This document shows positions 1-11,217 of a DNA stretch of 64,000 nt, one piece after another. The stretch is from Amphibalanus amphitrite (Eukaryota; Arthropoda; Thecostraca; Balanomorpha; Balanidae), in contig NW_024881585.1 in assembly GCF_019059575.1 (NCBI RefSeq), positions 253,001-317,000 on the forward strand, given 5' to 3'. How positions within the stretch are numbered: position 1 is the stretch's first letter; every line of letters begins with the position of its first letter. A program made the translations under genes and the position numbers. Below the pieces are notes generated by a model, which saw only the letters and a list, made by a program, of their open reading frames with translations, searched no databases and was not told where the DNA came from.

Positions 1-87
1 AGCAGACTCTTCTCAGATAATCATTCATAATGACGGCTCCCCTATACCTTCCCTGCAAGAAACACAGCACACACTGACACCACACGG

Positions 88-868
88 GATATTACAGCCA
101 CGTCACCATCACTTGCACTTTCAATAACATGGGAAACTTCACCAGACCCTTACTTCAGTGACCACTTACCAATCCACATCACATTAGGACACACCACCAC
201 ACAACACAAATCCTATAAACGTTTCAACCTCAATAAAGCAGATTGGCACTCCTTTACGAACACCCTAGAAAATGAAATAGAGCGACAACCAGCCCCCCAG
301 CAACTCATCGAAAGCATCACGGACGCTGCAAAACTTCATATACCATACACAAAATCAAACAACAACCCTAAGCCGAAATCAGTACCATGGTGGAATTATT
401 CAAGTCCTGGCCCAGACCAAATTCATTATCATCTATTTAAAAATTTAGGAAAAACCGCTAAATCAGCCCTTCTTTACTCATTGAATTATGCATTTACCTC
501 ACACACCTATCGTGAAAACTGGTTTCACGCTCACATCATCCCCATAAACAAACCTAATAAAGATCCCACTAAATTAAACAGTTACCAACCCATCTCTCTT
601 ACAAACACAATTCACAAAATTTTCGAACGAATTATTAAAAACAGAGTTCTTTACATTATGGAAAAAGAAAACCTTGTATAATCTCCAAATCATTGCGGCT
701 TCCTTCCTGGACGATCAAATATAGATAACCTTGTCAAAATTACAGCAGATATTAGAAACGCTTTCGACTCTAAACAATATACAGCAGCACTTTTTCCGGA
801 CTTATAAAATGCCTACGATACACTCAACATTCAACCACTCCTTGACTACCTAAAAACCAAAATCAACG
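88..868 (+). pseudogene. Non-LTR retrotransposon fragment: endonuclease C-terminus plus N-terminal reverse transcriptase
   Basis: One frame reads from about 88 to 868 with stop codons at 679 and about 805. It first gives the end of an apurinic-type endonuclease with the catalytic-loop motif SDHLPI. It continues through a linker ending near PWWN, then a reverse transcriptase start with SSPGPDQIHYHLFKNL and PINKPNKDPTKLNSYQPISL. A degenerate GFLPGRSNIDNL and a damaged first catalytic block (a stop inside an F-D-x-x-x-A-Y-D-type motif) follow. The YxDD block is absent. WWN runs almost directly into SSPGPDQ, so the spacer usually found there seems to have been lost. The order EN then RT and the motif forms fit the Jockey/I/R1-like group. 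This is a dead fragment, truncated at the window edge and at about 868, where unrelated GC-rich sequence starts and runs to about 1094 without a recognisable gene. Confidence 0.85.
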
Positions 869-1094
869 ATTGGTGTTATGATATGACGTACATGTGTGAC
901 GTGTGTATGTGCCGCGTGCCGCGCCGGAGCAGGCCGAAGCCCCCGGCAGTCGGGAGAGTCAATTCAAGGACAGCAACGGGCTCGGACCGTGTGAGGGCCG
1001 CTCCCTCGCCGGTCGCTTACCTTCACTTGTTCTTTTCGGCTCATCTCAATCGAACTCATTATCTCGGACATTCAAATATGACGTGAAACGGCGT

Positions 1095-1487
1095 ATCTTG
1101 ATTATCACGAACTTCATTACAACGACCCTTACTGGTTGACCTGACCTGACCTGACCCGACCTGGTCTAAATGCTTCAAGACATCATCTGTGATGAAAACT
1201 AACACGATATTCGTGATCAGCACCCCGAAAAACCCATAGAAGCCACACTTAACGACTTTCTAACAGGTGCCGATTTTCCCGACCTTTGGGTCATTGACCT
1301 GACCTGGAAGGTCAACCAATGAACTAGGACCTTAAAATTGGGTTTCATCGGCTTCCTCTCGTCACGGGCAGCACGCTCGTTTTTCGCGAAGCTCTAGCTC
1401 GATCAGGGGCCAGACGGCAAGGGGGTGGGTCCAACCGACGCCCCTACACTTTAGAAGCTGGCAAACGCCGCGCACATGCCAGGGTTA
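1095..1487 (+). repeat. TTAA-element family B, 3' fragment
   Basis: The segment starts near the tandem GACCT block (TGACCTGACCTGACC) and matches the right half of the complete B copy at 10311-11217. Shared landmarks are the 'gacatcatctgtgat..aaaactaacac' region, 'gaccttaaaattgggt', 'ggcttcctctcgtcacgggca' and a terminal 'ccagggttaa'. The left half is missing. Its right TTAA end abuts a second B-like fragment, so this copy probably sat inside or beside that one. Confidence 0.7.
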
Positions 1488-1502
1488 ATGTTGCTCGCTG
1501 AC

Positions 1503-1985
1503 CAGGGGCGGATCCAGAAAATATTCAAGGGAGGGGCCATTAGAAACCAGGAGGCCCCCCCCCCCATAATCCCACCTGTTGGAGGCCCCATCTTCCCACT
1601 TGTTGGGCCCCCCCCCCAAAAAAAAAACTGCGTCTATTGAGCTTATCTAGCTGTTCAGGCAACATCTCAACATCTGTGCAGGCTTGGAGGCCCTCTGTAC
1701 AGGTTAGGAGGCCCTGTAAAAGTGGTCATCTCTGTGAGTATAAGAGACCTCCAAGTTATGAAAAGCTTTACCAATCTCCTAACAAAGAAGTCTTCTCAGC
1801 TAGTCTTCTAAGAAATAACTAAGTGGGTAGGTTAAAAAAAAACTCATCGGATTTCGGCCATTTTATTTTCAGGAGGCCCCCTTTTCAGCTTTTTAAATTT
1901 TTAACTTTTTATTTTATTTTTGAAAAAAAATCGGCCAAGGGGGGGGCCATGGCCCCCATGGCCCCCCCCCTTGTATCCGCGCCTG
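1503..1985. mobile_element. hAT-like MITE (CAGGGGCGGATCC termini)
   Basis: The left end CAGGGGCGGATCCAG and the right end GTATCCGCGCCTG form an imperfect terminal inverted repeat. Both ends carry G-rich/C-rich subterminal tracts. GCTCGCT precedes the left end (1493-1499, two or three bases away) and GCTCGCTC follows the right end (1986-1993), which suggests an imperfect 7-8 bp target duplication as in the hAT superfamily. There is no transposase ORF, so the element is non-autonomous. It splits a family B fragment. A single end of the same family is at 23878. Confidence 0.65.
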
Positions 1986-2412
1986 GCTCGCTCCCATACA
2001 TTACGGTGGGTGTCAAGGTCACCTGAAGGTCAGGTCAGGTCATTGACCTTTGGTGACCTTGGTTCACTTTTTTCGAGTTTTGCATGATTCTAAGCTAGTT
2101 TTTGTAGCTGAATTCGAATTTAGCAACCATTTGAGCATTTACGACGTAGTTTTGGTGCCTTCGTAGCATGTTACGAAGCTTTCGGAGGCGGTTGACACGT
2201 TCTACAAATACCCGTCACGACCCCAACCGGTTGACCTGACCTGACCTGACCCGACCAGGTCTAAATGTTTAAAGACATCACCTGTGATCAAAACTAACGC
2301 GATATTCGTGATGAGTACCCCGGAAAACCCCATAGCCGCCACACTTAACGGCTTTCAGGCCCCGATTTTCCCGACTTTTCGGTCATTGACCTGACCTGGA
2401 AGGTCAACCGAC
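1986..2412 (+). repeat. TTAA-element family B, second fragment
   Basis: This aligns by eye with the interior of the 10311-11217 element: 'ggtcacctgaaggtcaggt', the palindrome 'gtagcatgttacgaag', the GACCT pentamer block and 'gacctggaaggtcaac'. It stops at 2412, where a TIR element (2413-4420) is inserted, and resumes for a few bases at 4421 ('gatgacctaggatcttaa'). Its left part is interrupted by the 1503-1985 MITE. Confidence 0.7.
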
Positions 2413-2536
2413 ATGGTGTGTCAAAAGTGGAAAAAGCCGGTGCGCCGTCTGGCAACCCGGCGGCCCGCCGCCATAGGGAAATTTATGTTTTTTGTCGCTT
2501 TTTCGCTCCTTATGAGTCACTTGATCTAATTAGAGC

Positions 2537-3463
2537 TTAACCCGCGAGTTGCTGGGGGGGGGCGTTAAACGCCCCCACTTTTTTCGCCGGGCCATAGCAC
2601 AAAAACGGCGCGCCGCAGGCGCGCCAAATTTTGGGTACCTGTAGGGAATTGATTGAAGTTTATTGTGACAAAGTTTAAAAAAAATCGGTCGGAAAATTTT
2701 TGAGATATCGAGGTTTTAGTGACGTCATGATTTCTGAGTTTTCGACCAAAAACGGCATATGTTCAAAAAATCATATAAAATCACAGAATAGACATACAGA
2801 CATGCCGTAAACGCCATTAGACTGCCAATACCATGGTCAATCAAATGGCTATCTTCGATTATTGATTATCGTTCCGCATTTTCCAAAATCTTGAACTGAA
2901 TCTTGGCAATTTTTCGTGACTTCTTCACGACCATGATACATGAATTACTTAAATTGAACTTTTTGAGTCAAACACGTACACATATGATAAAATGAATGTC
3001 ACCATCGTGTTCTACGCCCCAAATTACCTATAAAACATGTGTCACAGGCTGCGAATATCAGTTTTGATTTTCGGGGATATGTGCCTACCCGGTTGACCTG
3101 ACCTCGACCCTGACCTATGCTTGACTGACCCCTATATGGAGCTGACACTCTTGTAGGCCTTATAAGATGGATTGTGCACCGTTTTGACAGAGTTTATGGC
3201 GAGAGGCGCCCATTGCGAAGCCCTGAAGTCCATGCTACTGAAAGCCCGATTTCAGGTGTTTGACCTGACCTTGACCCGACCTGTGACCTCAAAATTCAAC
3301 TTTAAAGTACTCATCTGAAGCGTCTCGTCGCGCTCTTTCGTTTGCCGCCTCGTGCGTTTCGCTGCGCCTATTGGTTCTCGAGTTATCGGCTGGGGGCGTT
3401 TAACGCCCCCCCCCCCCCCAGCAAACGGTGGGTGGCGAAATACCCCAGCAACTGCCGGGTTAA
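2537..3463 (+). mobile_element. TTAA element, family A, complete copy 1
   Basis: TTAA at 2537-2540 and 3460-3463 bounds a 927-bp element. The left end reads TTAACCCGCGAGTTGCTGGGG and the right end is its reverse complement apart from small differences (CCCCAGCAACTGCCGGGTTAA). Just inside each end lies a G-run / CGTTAAACG or CGTTTAACG palindrome / C-run, able to fold into a hairpin. The interior has 'tgacgtcatgatttctgagttttcg' and many GGTCA/TGACC pentamers, and no credible transposase ORF. TTAA duplication with CCC termini is typical of piggyBac-type elements; the assignment is inference. A second copy is at 35084-40316. Confidence 0.85.
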
Positions 3464-4116
3464 CTAGGAACGAGGCGGATCACTTGGACATATTCGGGAG
3501 CCGAATACGGTGTTCTGGAGCCAATACCTGGGAAACCCTATCCGCCCAATGCGAGTTTTTAAGAGTCTACAGACTACATGCCCAAAATAACATTGAGTGC
3601 AGCCGTTTTCGGTTGTTTTTCCGCGACGTTTTGGCGAAATCACCTTATTTATTCAACCAGGGTGGACTAATTTGCTTAACTAGGAATAAGGCGTTGAAGA
3701 TAATTATTCAAGGAATAGAGCTGTGCAAAAATATTTTTTTGTATTGCTTCAACTGTGTCCGCCCTCGAACGATAAATGTTATTGATGCATCAGAAACAGA
3801 TCCCGTTGAATGCGTTTGGACTTGGCTGGATCTAATATTAGCGAGTATCTGCTAATGCAGCTTCTTGACTTGCACAGTATGCACACAAACATACATGCTT
3901 CCTGCCCTTGATTGTTCCTCACTTGAATGAAAATTTTGCTATAATGACTATTCCAAGCAGTTGACAGGTTTTAGTGCAATGCAAAGTCAGAACCGCCCCG
4001 CGCCGGCAGTCTCCCGACGGCGCGTAACGGCCGCCGCCGGCCGCCGCGCCGCCGCTCTGGCAGGGTGTTTGACTTTATACCCCTGTTGTTAGAAAAGTTG
4101 TGGGCCGATTTACTTG

Positions 4117-4264
4117 CCCCGCGCTCGATGTCTCTCGGACGACGAAGATTCTACGTCGTCCGGCCAATCCCGTTCAAGGTCAGTGGGGGCTCGGCTGCGG
4201 TTACGGAACGTGATTGGCCGGACGGCGTAGAATCTTCGCCGTCCAAGAGACATCGAACGCGGGG
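4117..4264. repeat. 148-bp hairpin (palindromic MITE-like sequence)
   Basis: Two arms of about 58 bases are reverse complements with few mismatches: 'ccccgcgctcgatgtctctc' on the left and 'gagacatcgaacgcgggg' on the right, around a loop of about 30 bases containing 'aaggtcagtgggggctcgg'. Flanking sequence resembles 57880-57960 without the hairpin, which supports a discrete insertion. No duplication of the target is certain. Confidence 0.75.
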
Positions 4265-4434
4265 TGATTCATGCATGACAAGATCCGCCATTCAATTCTT
4301 AGTAGGTACCGAAAATTTGACGTCAATTGCACGATCCGCCGCCCATATTGCGGTACTGCCATCTATTGACAAGGCTGGAGAACTAAAGCCGGTCGTCTTT
4401 TTCCACTTCTGACACACCATGATGACCTAGGATC

Positions 4435-4909
4435 TTAAAGGGACACTCCCACCTTAACATTAGTTTTTAGTTGAGATAGCCAAATTGGTGGCCATGGCCT
4501 GCAAATACCGGTTTGGGCACTCACAACATCGACAAATGCTTTAATTCGGAGATATGGAATTTCAAACTTGCAGTTTTCGGATTCTAAGGGGCTAGTGCAT
4601 TGGTATGCCCCCTTAGAATTTGTGACGTCAGCGGAGATCTAACGATTTTTAAATCTTTTACTAAAACGTTTGGTAGCACGCGGTGGTATATGCTGCTTTG
4701 CGCGCAACAAATGCCGCACTTTCAAATAAAGTCGCTAGGAACAGCGGAGATCCCAAAAAGTAAACAAAAGTAAAAGTCTAATATCTTGAAAACCGGTGAA
4801 TATTTTTCGATGAAATTTGGTAGATATTCGTTTTCGCTCTTTCTGAACCGAGCGACATCACTTTCGTGCCAATTCATTAACTTTTTTGAAGGTGGGAGGG
4901 TCCCTTTAA
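4435..4909. mobile_element. TTAA MITE with AGGGACACTCCCACCTT termini
   Basis: TTAA at 4435-4438 and 4906-4909 flanks the inverted repeat AGGGACACTCCCACCTT / AAGGTGGGAGGGTCCCT, giving a 475-bp element. It lacks the poly-G hairpins of families A-G and contains no ORF of note. It is a different TTAA-target lineage, inserted at the edge of a family B fragment and next to a family E end. Confidence 0.8.
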
Positions 4910-4975
4910 TTCGCGCACCGACGGGGGGGGGGCGGTTATCAACCCCCCTGAGGTTTTTCGCGAATAGCGGGCCCG
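4906..4975 (+). repeat. TTAA-element family E, left-end fragment
   Basis: The sequence TTAATTCGCGCACCGACGGGG, a G-run, a short palindrome, a C-run and 'tgaggtttttcgcgaatagcggg' match the left end of the complete family E element at 27837. The match ends near 4975, where the 5' region of a non-LTR element begins. 4976-5270 has no ORF I trust. Confidence 0.7.
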
Positions 4976-5270
4976 CGTCTTGCTCATGGCAGCATCTTTG
5001 TATGCTGCTTGAAGCATTGGAACCGTTCAGTCGCCGACTTACCCAGCAGGAAACAAAATTTCAGAGATGCGAGTCAGCTGGTTGCCGCCGGCGCGGTCGG
5101 TCGTGCTACGCTCCGCTCCAGCCCGCACCGCCCGCGTGGCGAGTGAGTGCGTGTCCGACCATAACGAATGACCGCGCGCGAAACTGGTGACGAAACTGGC
5201 TAACAGTAGCCTTATGACCGCGTGAGTCCTCCAGTGAACGCGGAGCCTGCAACGGCAGCGTCGTTTTCTC

Positions 5271-5790
5271 TTGTACGAGTGCTGCCGTACGCCCGTGATG
5301 AGTGACCGCGCGGAGGCCAGGCCGAGGCAGGCCTCATCTCGGGATGGTGGTGCCAGAGACACCTCCGCACTAGTGCACAGTGACACTACTAGGGAGCGAC
5401 AATCGGTGAGCGAGCTAGTAAGGAAATACAGTGACCCGCCCGAAGGACAGAAAAGAGACAGATCCGAGTCCGGAGATCCTGCACCAGCCGGCAAGCGTGG
5501 CGCAAGGGAGTTGGGCGGTGAGCCCACGCCCAGTCCGTCGACTCTCGGCGGCCGCGGCTTCAGAGAGCGGCTGGACGACGCGATCGACGGCCTGGAGAGT
5601 CAGCTCGTCGCCTCCTTCTCACGTGAGCTCCACGAGTTCCGCGAGTCGCTAACAGCCGAAATCGACAAGCTCAACGAGCGTGTCAGAGACCTGGAGCGGC
5701 ACGTCGAGGTGCGAGACGGGGTCATCGATCAGCTAACCGATGATCTCCGCCAGTCCAGAGCTGACATCTGTGCAATCAGATCATGTCTTG
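5271..5790 (+). pseudogene. Non-LTR retrotransposon ORF1-like coiled-coil protein, truncated
   Basis: The frame opens at 5271, or more likely at the ATG at 5298 (MSDRAEARPRQASS). It gives a basic, serine-rich N-terminus with SVSELVRKYSDPPEGQKRDR, followed by a heptad-patterned coiled coil (ESQLVASFSRELHEFRESL, then EIDKLNERVRDLERHV). Such a short charged N-terminus plus coiled coil is typical of ORF1 proteins of CR1/L1-type elements, which coat the element RNA. The RNA-binding part expected after the coiled coil is absent: near 5790 the sequence passes into gypsy pol, and the frame ends at 5813. The high GC of this piece against the AT-rich gypsy part confirms two different origins. Confidence 0.65.
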
Positions 5791-5811
5791 CACGCTGCAG
5801 CAGCCTCAGCT

Positions 5812-8722
5812 GAAAGCAAGATCACAGTCGACGACTTCAAAATTGATCATGTTCCAGAACCATATCGATCCCAGTTACGTGACCTACTGATGGATCATAT
5901 TCAAGCATTTGGAAAAGATTTGAAAGACATTAAATTTACCGATGTTTACGAGCATCATATTGAGTTGTCTGATGCAACTCCTGCTTTCAAACATCCCTAT
6001 CGATTACCTTTTGCTTATCGTGATGTCAAAACAGACAAATTATTAGCTAGCGGTATCATTGAGCCTACCGTGAGCTCTTACAATGCACCTATCATTGTCG
6101 TTCCGAAATCGTCAGGGGGATATCGACTAGTTTCTGATCTGCGCTTGCTCAATCAGAAAATCAAAGACGATCGTTTTCCAAATTCGTTCGCATCTGACGC
6201 TATTGATCAATTAGCTGGATGTACACTATTTTCTATTCTTGATCTTCTCAGTTCATTTCACCAGGTCCCATTGACACCATCTTCACGTCCGTATACAACA
6301 TTTACGGCAAACAATCAGCATTATTGCTATACTTCTGTTCCTTTTGGATTGAAATCAGCTACTTCTGCTCTGAACAGAGCTTTGCAAATAGCACTCTCTG
6401 GTTTACAGGGCATTGATGCATTTCTATACGTAGATGACATTTTGATAGCTAGTCGCAACTATTCTGAGCATTTAGAAAAGTTGGAAAAGGTATTAACTCG
6501 TCTCGAAGAAACGCGTTTTGTTTTGAAACCCTCAAAATGTTCGTTCATGCAACATTAAATCAAGTACTTGGGTCACATCATTGACGAAAATGATGTTCGT
6601 CCTAACCCGTCCAAAATTCAAGCGGTACAGGATTTTCCGACGCCTTCTACAGTCAAAGAAGTGCGATCACTTCTCGGTTTTACAAACTACTATCGCAAAC
6701 ACATCCCAGATATGTCTGAATTAGCGGCACCACTTATCAATCTTACAAGAAAGGATATTCCACTTGAATGGACTGACCAATGTGAAAAAAAATTTCAAGG
6801 CCATCAAGCGATCATTGGTGAACTTCCCCGTTTTACGTTTTCCAGGTTTCACCAAAGAGTTTTATCTGTCAACTGACGCGAGCAATGTTGCAATTTCAGC
6901 AGTTCTAGAGCAAAAACATGGAAACGATCTCCACCCTATTGCGTTCATTAGTCGTCAGCTCAACAAAGCTGAACGAAATTATTCTACAACAGAAAAAGAA
7001 TGTTTAGCTATCTATTGGGCTTTCGAAACCTTGCGGTGTTACCTTCTAGGTCACTTCACTCATGTCTTTACAGACCACTTGCCATTGCGTGGTATCTTCA
7101 AAGGTACCAATCCAGGTGGTCGTTTAACCAGATGGTCCCAAAAGTTGAATGTCTTTGATTTCGAAATACATTATCTACCGGGACGTAAGAATGTCAAAGC
7201 TGATGTTCTTTCTCGAACAAGAATTGATTCATAGTCCAAAGATGACTTTCTTGGTTACGTCTCTAGCACCTCCCTGGAAAGTGGAGGGTGGACTCGAGAG
7301 AAAATCAAACTTGAACAAAGAAAAGATCCAACTTTAGTACCTATCATCGATCAGTTATCAGGAAAAGAAACGGAACGCAAAGATTTGCAACTACATGAGG
7401 AAATATCTGCATATTTTCTTAGTTCAGATGGTTTGCTGTATCATGTTTCTCCGCAAAAGAACAAGACTCGCCCATACATAGATCAGATGGTAGTTCCACA
7501 GCCAATGAAAATGAATGTTATTCAAAAGTTTCATGATACTATTTGGTCCGGTCATCTCAAGTTCGACAAAACTTTACAAAAGATACGACTGGCATTCTTC
7601 TGGAAAGGCATGTACACAGATGTGAAAAAGTATGTAGAGTCCTGCCGTCTTTGCATGGAAAGACATGCCCACAGGCATATCAAACGTGCTCCTCTTCAGC
7701 GAACACTCGTTCCGGAGTACCCGATGCACATTGCATCATTTGATATAGTCGGACCGCTCAAGTAAAGTTACCGTGGTAACACACACTATCTCAGTTGGAT
7801 AGATCATTTCAGTAGATATCCTGAAGCTGTTCCCTTAACCGAAACAACTACTGAAGCAGTAGCACAGGCAGCAGATCATTTCTCGTCATGGCATTAGCAA
7901 AATTTTGCTTAGCGATCGTGGATCCAACTTTACGTCAAAGCTAATGCAATCTATTTGCAAACTTTTAGGAGTCAAACGTATTTTCTCGTCGCCACGTCAT
8001 CCTCAAGCAAATGGACGTGTCGAGCGACTTCATTCGACAATCAGCAACATTTTATCTCAGTTTGTGGACTCTTCACAAAGAAACTGGGATGAAGCACTAC
8101 CACTTGCTCTTTTTCCGATCCGGTCATCAGTCAATTGTTCAACTGGAGACACTCCAGCCCAAATTTTCACTGGGCGTGATCCTATCCTACCACTGGATGT
8201 GGATACACAAGCTCCTTTTGATCCATTTGCATCCATCGATTCTTATCGTGACATCCTCCACAAACACTTGGATTCACTGCACTCCGTCGTGCGTGCAAAC
8301 AATGAATCCGCTATACTGGCACAGGAGAAGGCTACACTCAGGACAAAACCTCATCATTCCCACCGAATTCTCTTGTATATCTCCACAATCCGCAGTTCAA
8401 GCCCGGTTTGACTAGGAAGTTTCAGAAAATCAACCGAGGCCCTTATCGTGTGCTGTATATGAAGAGCCCTGTCAATGCTCGTATACAGCACGTGCACAAT
8501 GCTGATGACATGCAGCATGTTCACGTCGACCGTCTGAGACGTTTCTCTGAGCAACCCCAGCTCACGTCTCCAGACGACCATCCCAACAGCAGCGAACCTG
8601 ACGGAGGTTCCGTAGGCAAAGGCATATTTACGTGTGGACAACGAGTTGCGTTGGAGAGGCCGGAAATAGTGGCGATTTCAGGACCGCAAGAATGGACCGT
8701 CATGGGAATGATTCTTTTTTAA
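5812..8722 (+). pseudogene. Ty3/gypsy retrotransposon pol, disrupted
   Basis: Homology runs in order through reverse transcriptase, RNase H, integrase and a C-terminal tail. The RT begins near DFKIDHVPEPYRSQL, with PFGLKSATSALNRALQ and the YVDD catalytic motif at 6427-6438. RNase H includes the STDAS block, ISRQLNKAERNYSTTEKE and TDHLPL near 7070. The integrase has an H2C2 zinc module ending CRLCMERH, FDIVGPL, LLSDRGSNF and NGRVERLHS; its three acidic catalytic positions are present but in different frames. A GPY/F-type segment (KINRGPYRVL) follows near 8430. Damage includes nonsense codons at 6556, 7232 and 7763, a frameshift in an A-run near 6790, and frameshifts near 7870 and 8400. No gag, protease or LTR pair was found. 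An inactive internal fragment. Confidence 0.9.
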
Positions 8723-9340
8723 ACCGTGCACTGTTTTCAGCCGGAATTTAATAGTTACTACAAAATATTTTGTAATTACATTTCCACTGAGACTGAATGC
8801 TATTAGGGTTAAGTTTTACTATAATTGCATTTTGTCAAGAAGCATATAGCGCTGTTATATTGCAGTTTTTGCGCGTTTGTTACAAAATATGAAGCGAATA
8901 AGCAAAAAGGTTCCAAAGTGCAAGTAACGTCGATATATACCTATCGCAAAATATCATGTTGACCTCAAGTTCATCTCTTGCATGATTGACTAGGCAGGTT
9001 TACACATTCCAAGTTTATCTTGGATCAGAGGTGTCAGTGTAATTCATCAGTGCCAGAAGTTAACTTGAGGGGAACCTATGCAGTGCTAATTGCTCTTGTC
9101 CATCCACTAAAAGTTATTAAATATTTTGCTTTGTGTATTCCAAGAGGAGAGGGAACTATTTTATTTGTGCCTTCATGTCAGAATTGAAGGTGGATCATTA
9201 AATTTTCAAGGCAGTTTATAAACAAGCATGAAGTATTTCTCGTATATAAGCAGTGGCTACGAAGACAAGGTTGATCAATCGTGAAGTACAGTCATCGTAC
9301 CTCAACTTGGCAGCAAGATCCCCAAGGACAGAGGATATAT
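8723..9340. other. No gene seen; AT-rich sequence downstream of gypsy pol
   Basis: There is no credible ORF and no repeat recognisable within the window. It could hold the 3' region of the gypsy element, but no LTR start or matching copy was found. Confidence 0.5.
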
Positions 9341-9709
9341 TGTATATGTTACTGGGAGTTTGAGAAATCCGTGAGTTTGCAAACTCCCTAGGGAGGTTGC
9401 AAACTCCCTGACCCATCAGTGAGTTTGCAAACTCACTAGGGAGTTTACAAATTCACTAGGGAGTTTGCAAACTCACTGACCGGTCAGGGAGTTTGAGAAA
9501 TTCCAGAGCGATTGAGCCAAATAAAAACAAGTGTGCAGCATGTGGGTGTCATACGTGCCGTCCGTGATGTTAAAACAAGGCGACTAGTGGTACGGCCTAT
9601 ATAACCGTCGCACGCCGACAAAAAGCTTACAGATCCTTAAATGTTTTACCGAAAAAAAATGCTACTCGCGGCGGTAAAGGGGAGGTTTGGAGCAGCGTGC
9701 TCCTCCGTT

Positions 9710-10045
9710 CCGTCGTTTCCATCCTCAGGAATCAGGATACTGAAATCCTGCTCCTCCACGCCGAAACACCCACTCCGGGCTGGGCAGGTACCTTTATCTC
9801 ATGCGGGCTGTTCCCTTGGAGCGGCACCGCTGCTCCCGAGGGAGCGCGACCCCGTAGCCGGGTGCAGTCAGTAACCTTGGGGGGGGGGGGGCTGGTCGGC
9901 CTGTCCATTCGGACGGGCTCAGCCCCGGCGACTCTGTAGGGCGTTTGCCCAGACCAATGTCTCCCCCTATTTCCTATCATTCGTCCGGCTCTGAAATGGT
10001 CTTGTCAGACCGAGCCTAACCCAACAAAACAAAGACAAACAAGCA
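9710..10045 (+). repeat. Dispersed repeat K, copy 1 (A-rich tail)
   Basis: About 330 bp match 59578-59908 by eye: 'ccgtcgtttccatcc', 'tttatctcatgcgggctg', a G-run, 'ggcctgtccattcggacggg' and 'ctcagccccggcgactct'. Both copies end in an AACA-rich tail (AACAAAACAAAGACAAAC here). A one-sided A-rich tail suggests retroposition, either a SINE or the 3' end of a non-LTR element. No convincing polymerase III A/B boxes were found. Confidence 0.7.
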
Positions 10046-10310
10046 GCGTGCGCCAGTCGCAGCTGGGCTGGCTGCCAGCAGCGCCGACTCTCCATGACAC
10101 GTCTATGGCGGAGTGGGAATGGGCGTGAATTGGTGCGTGTGCCTGTACTTTAGCATAAGTGACCAACAGTGAGCGGTTTCTACTTTGACATATTGCGCCT
10201 GCCTCTGGAATAGCCACACTTGAGTGGAACGGATCTAATTGGGACGTGAACTAAATAAATGTATGACTAAATAAAGCGGCGGTACATGCATGGATAGATC
10301 ACTGAGTAGT

Positions 10311-11217
10311 TTAACCCTCGCCGGCACAGGGGAGGAGGAGGGGGTGGTGAATGGTGATGCACCCCCCCCCCAAGGTTTTTCGCAAATAACTCGCGTAAAA
10401 AGAGGCTGATCGCAACGAAACTTTCAGTACCCTCGCATTGATCAATTTTACACCTACCCTGAAAATTTTATGACCCTGACCCAAATGACCTTTGACCTGT
10501 GACCTCTTTTCCGAGACCATGTTTGACCGGAATCGCGATTCGGCGTATGTCGGCTCGCATTAGCCGCGGGTTTGCAAGCTTTTCGTGGTTTCAAACGTTC
10601 AAACATGTGATTTGATGTTGCTCCCATGCATTAGGCGGGGTGTCAAGGTCACCTGAAGGTCAGGTCAGGTCATTGACCTTTGGTGACCTCGGTTCACTTT
10701 TTCGAGTTTACATGTTTCTGGGCTAGTTTTTGGAGCTGAATTCGAATTTAGCAACCATTTGAACATTTGCGAAGTAGTTTTGGTACCTTCGTAACATGTT
10801 ACGAAGCTGTCAGAGGCGGATGACAGGAACTACGAATACCCGTCACGACCCCTACCGGTTGACCTGACCTGACCTGGTCCGAACTGGTCTAAACGCTTAA
10901 CGACATCATCTGTGATCAAAACTAACACAATATTCGTGATCAGCACCCCGGAAAACCCATAGCAGCCACACTTTACGACTTTCTAACAGGTCCCGATATT
11001 CCCGATTTTTGGGTCATTGACCTGACCTGGAAGGTCAACCGATGACCTAGGACCTTAAAATAGGGTATCATTGGCTTCCTCTCGTGATGGGCAACACGCT
11101 CGTTTTTTCCGAGAAGCTCTCGCTCCATCAGGGGCCAAACGCGAGGGGGGGTCGTACCCCCCCCCCCTCCCTTGTGCCGTCGAAGGACTCAAAATGGCCT
11201 GTGCCGGCGAGGGTTAA
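10311..11217 (+). mobile_element. TTAA element, family B, complete copy
   Basis: TTAA at 10311 and 11214-11217 encloses 907 bp. The ends are TTAACCCTCGCCGGCACAGG and its reverse complement CCTGTGCCGGCGAGGGTTAA. G/C-rich subterminal hairpins, 'ggtttttcgcaaataactcg', a 'gtaacatgttacgaag' palindrome and the GACCT pentamer array mark the interior. There is no transposase ORF. It lies inside the fold-back element 9341-11532. Related copies are at 37348-39348 (reversed) and 45052-45952. Confidence 0.88.

Larger units (their letters stand above)
2413..4420. mobile_element. TIR element with ATGGTGTGTCA termini, host of a family A element
   Basis: The left end ATGGTGTGTCAAAAGTGGAA is matched in reverse complement by the right end ending at 4420 (TTCCACTTCTGACACACCAT), giving about 28 bp of inverted repeat with few mismatches. 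The element interrupts a family B sequence exactly at 'caaccga / gatgacctagg', so both borders are supported by the uninterrupted B copies. A 2-bp duplication (GA) is the best reading of the junction. It contains the complete family A element 2537-3463 and a 148-bp hairpin at 4117-4264. The long reading frame at 3352-3855 crosses an element border and is not believed. Superfamily not assigned. Confidence 0.7.

Noticed and set aside
3352-3855. 167-codon plus-strand frame as a gene
   Set aside because: It begins inside the right end of the family A element and runs across its TTAA border; its first part is repeated in the 64-codon frame at 40205.
4786-5190. 134-codon plus-strand frame
   Set aside because: It spans a TTAA MITE, a family E fragment and unrelated sequence.
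5812-9340. Complete gypsy element with LTRs
   Set aside because: No direct repeat was found on either side of pol, and the upstream side is non-LTR ORF1 sequence.
9341-9530. CRISPR-like series of GAGTTTGCAAACTC repeats
   Set aside because: The units are palindromic, the spacers are themselves short and similar, the series is mirrored at 11360-11532, and the genome is eukaryotic.
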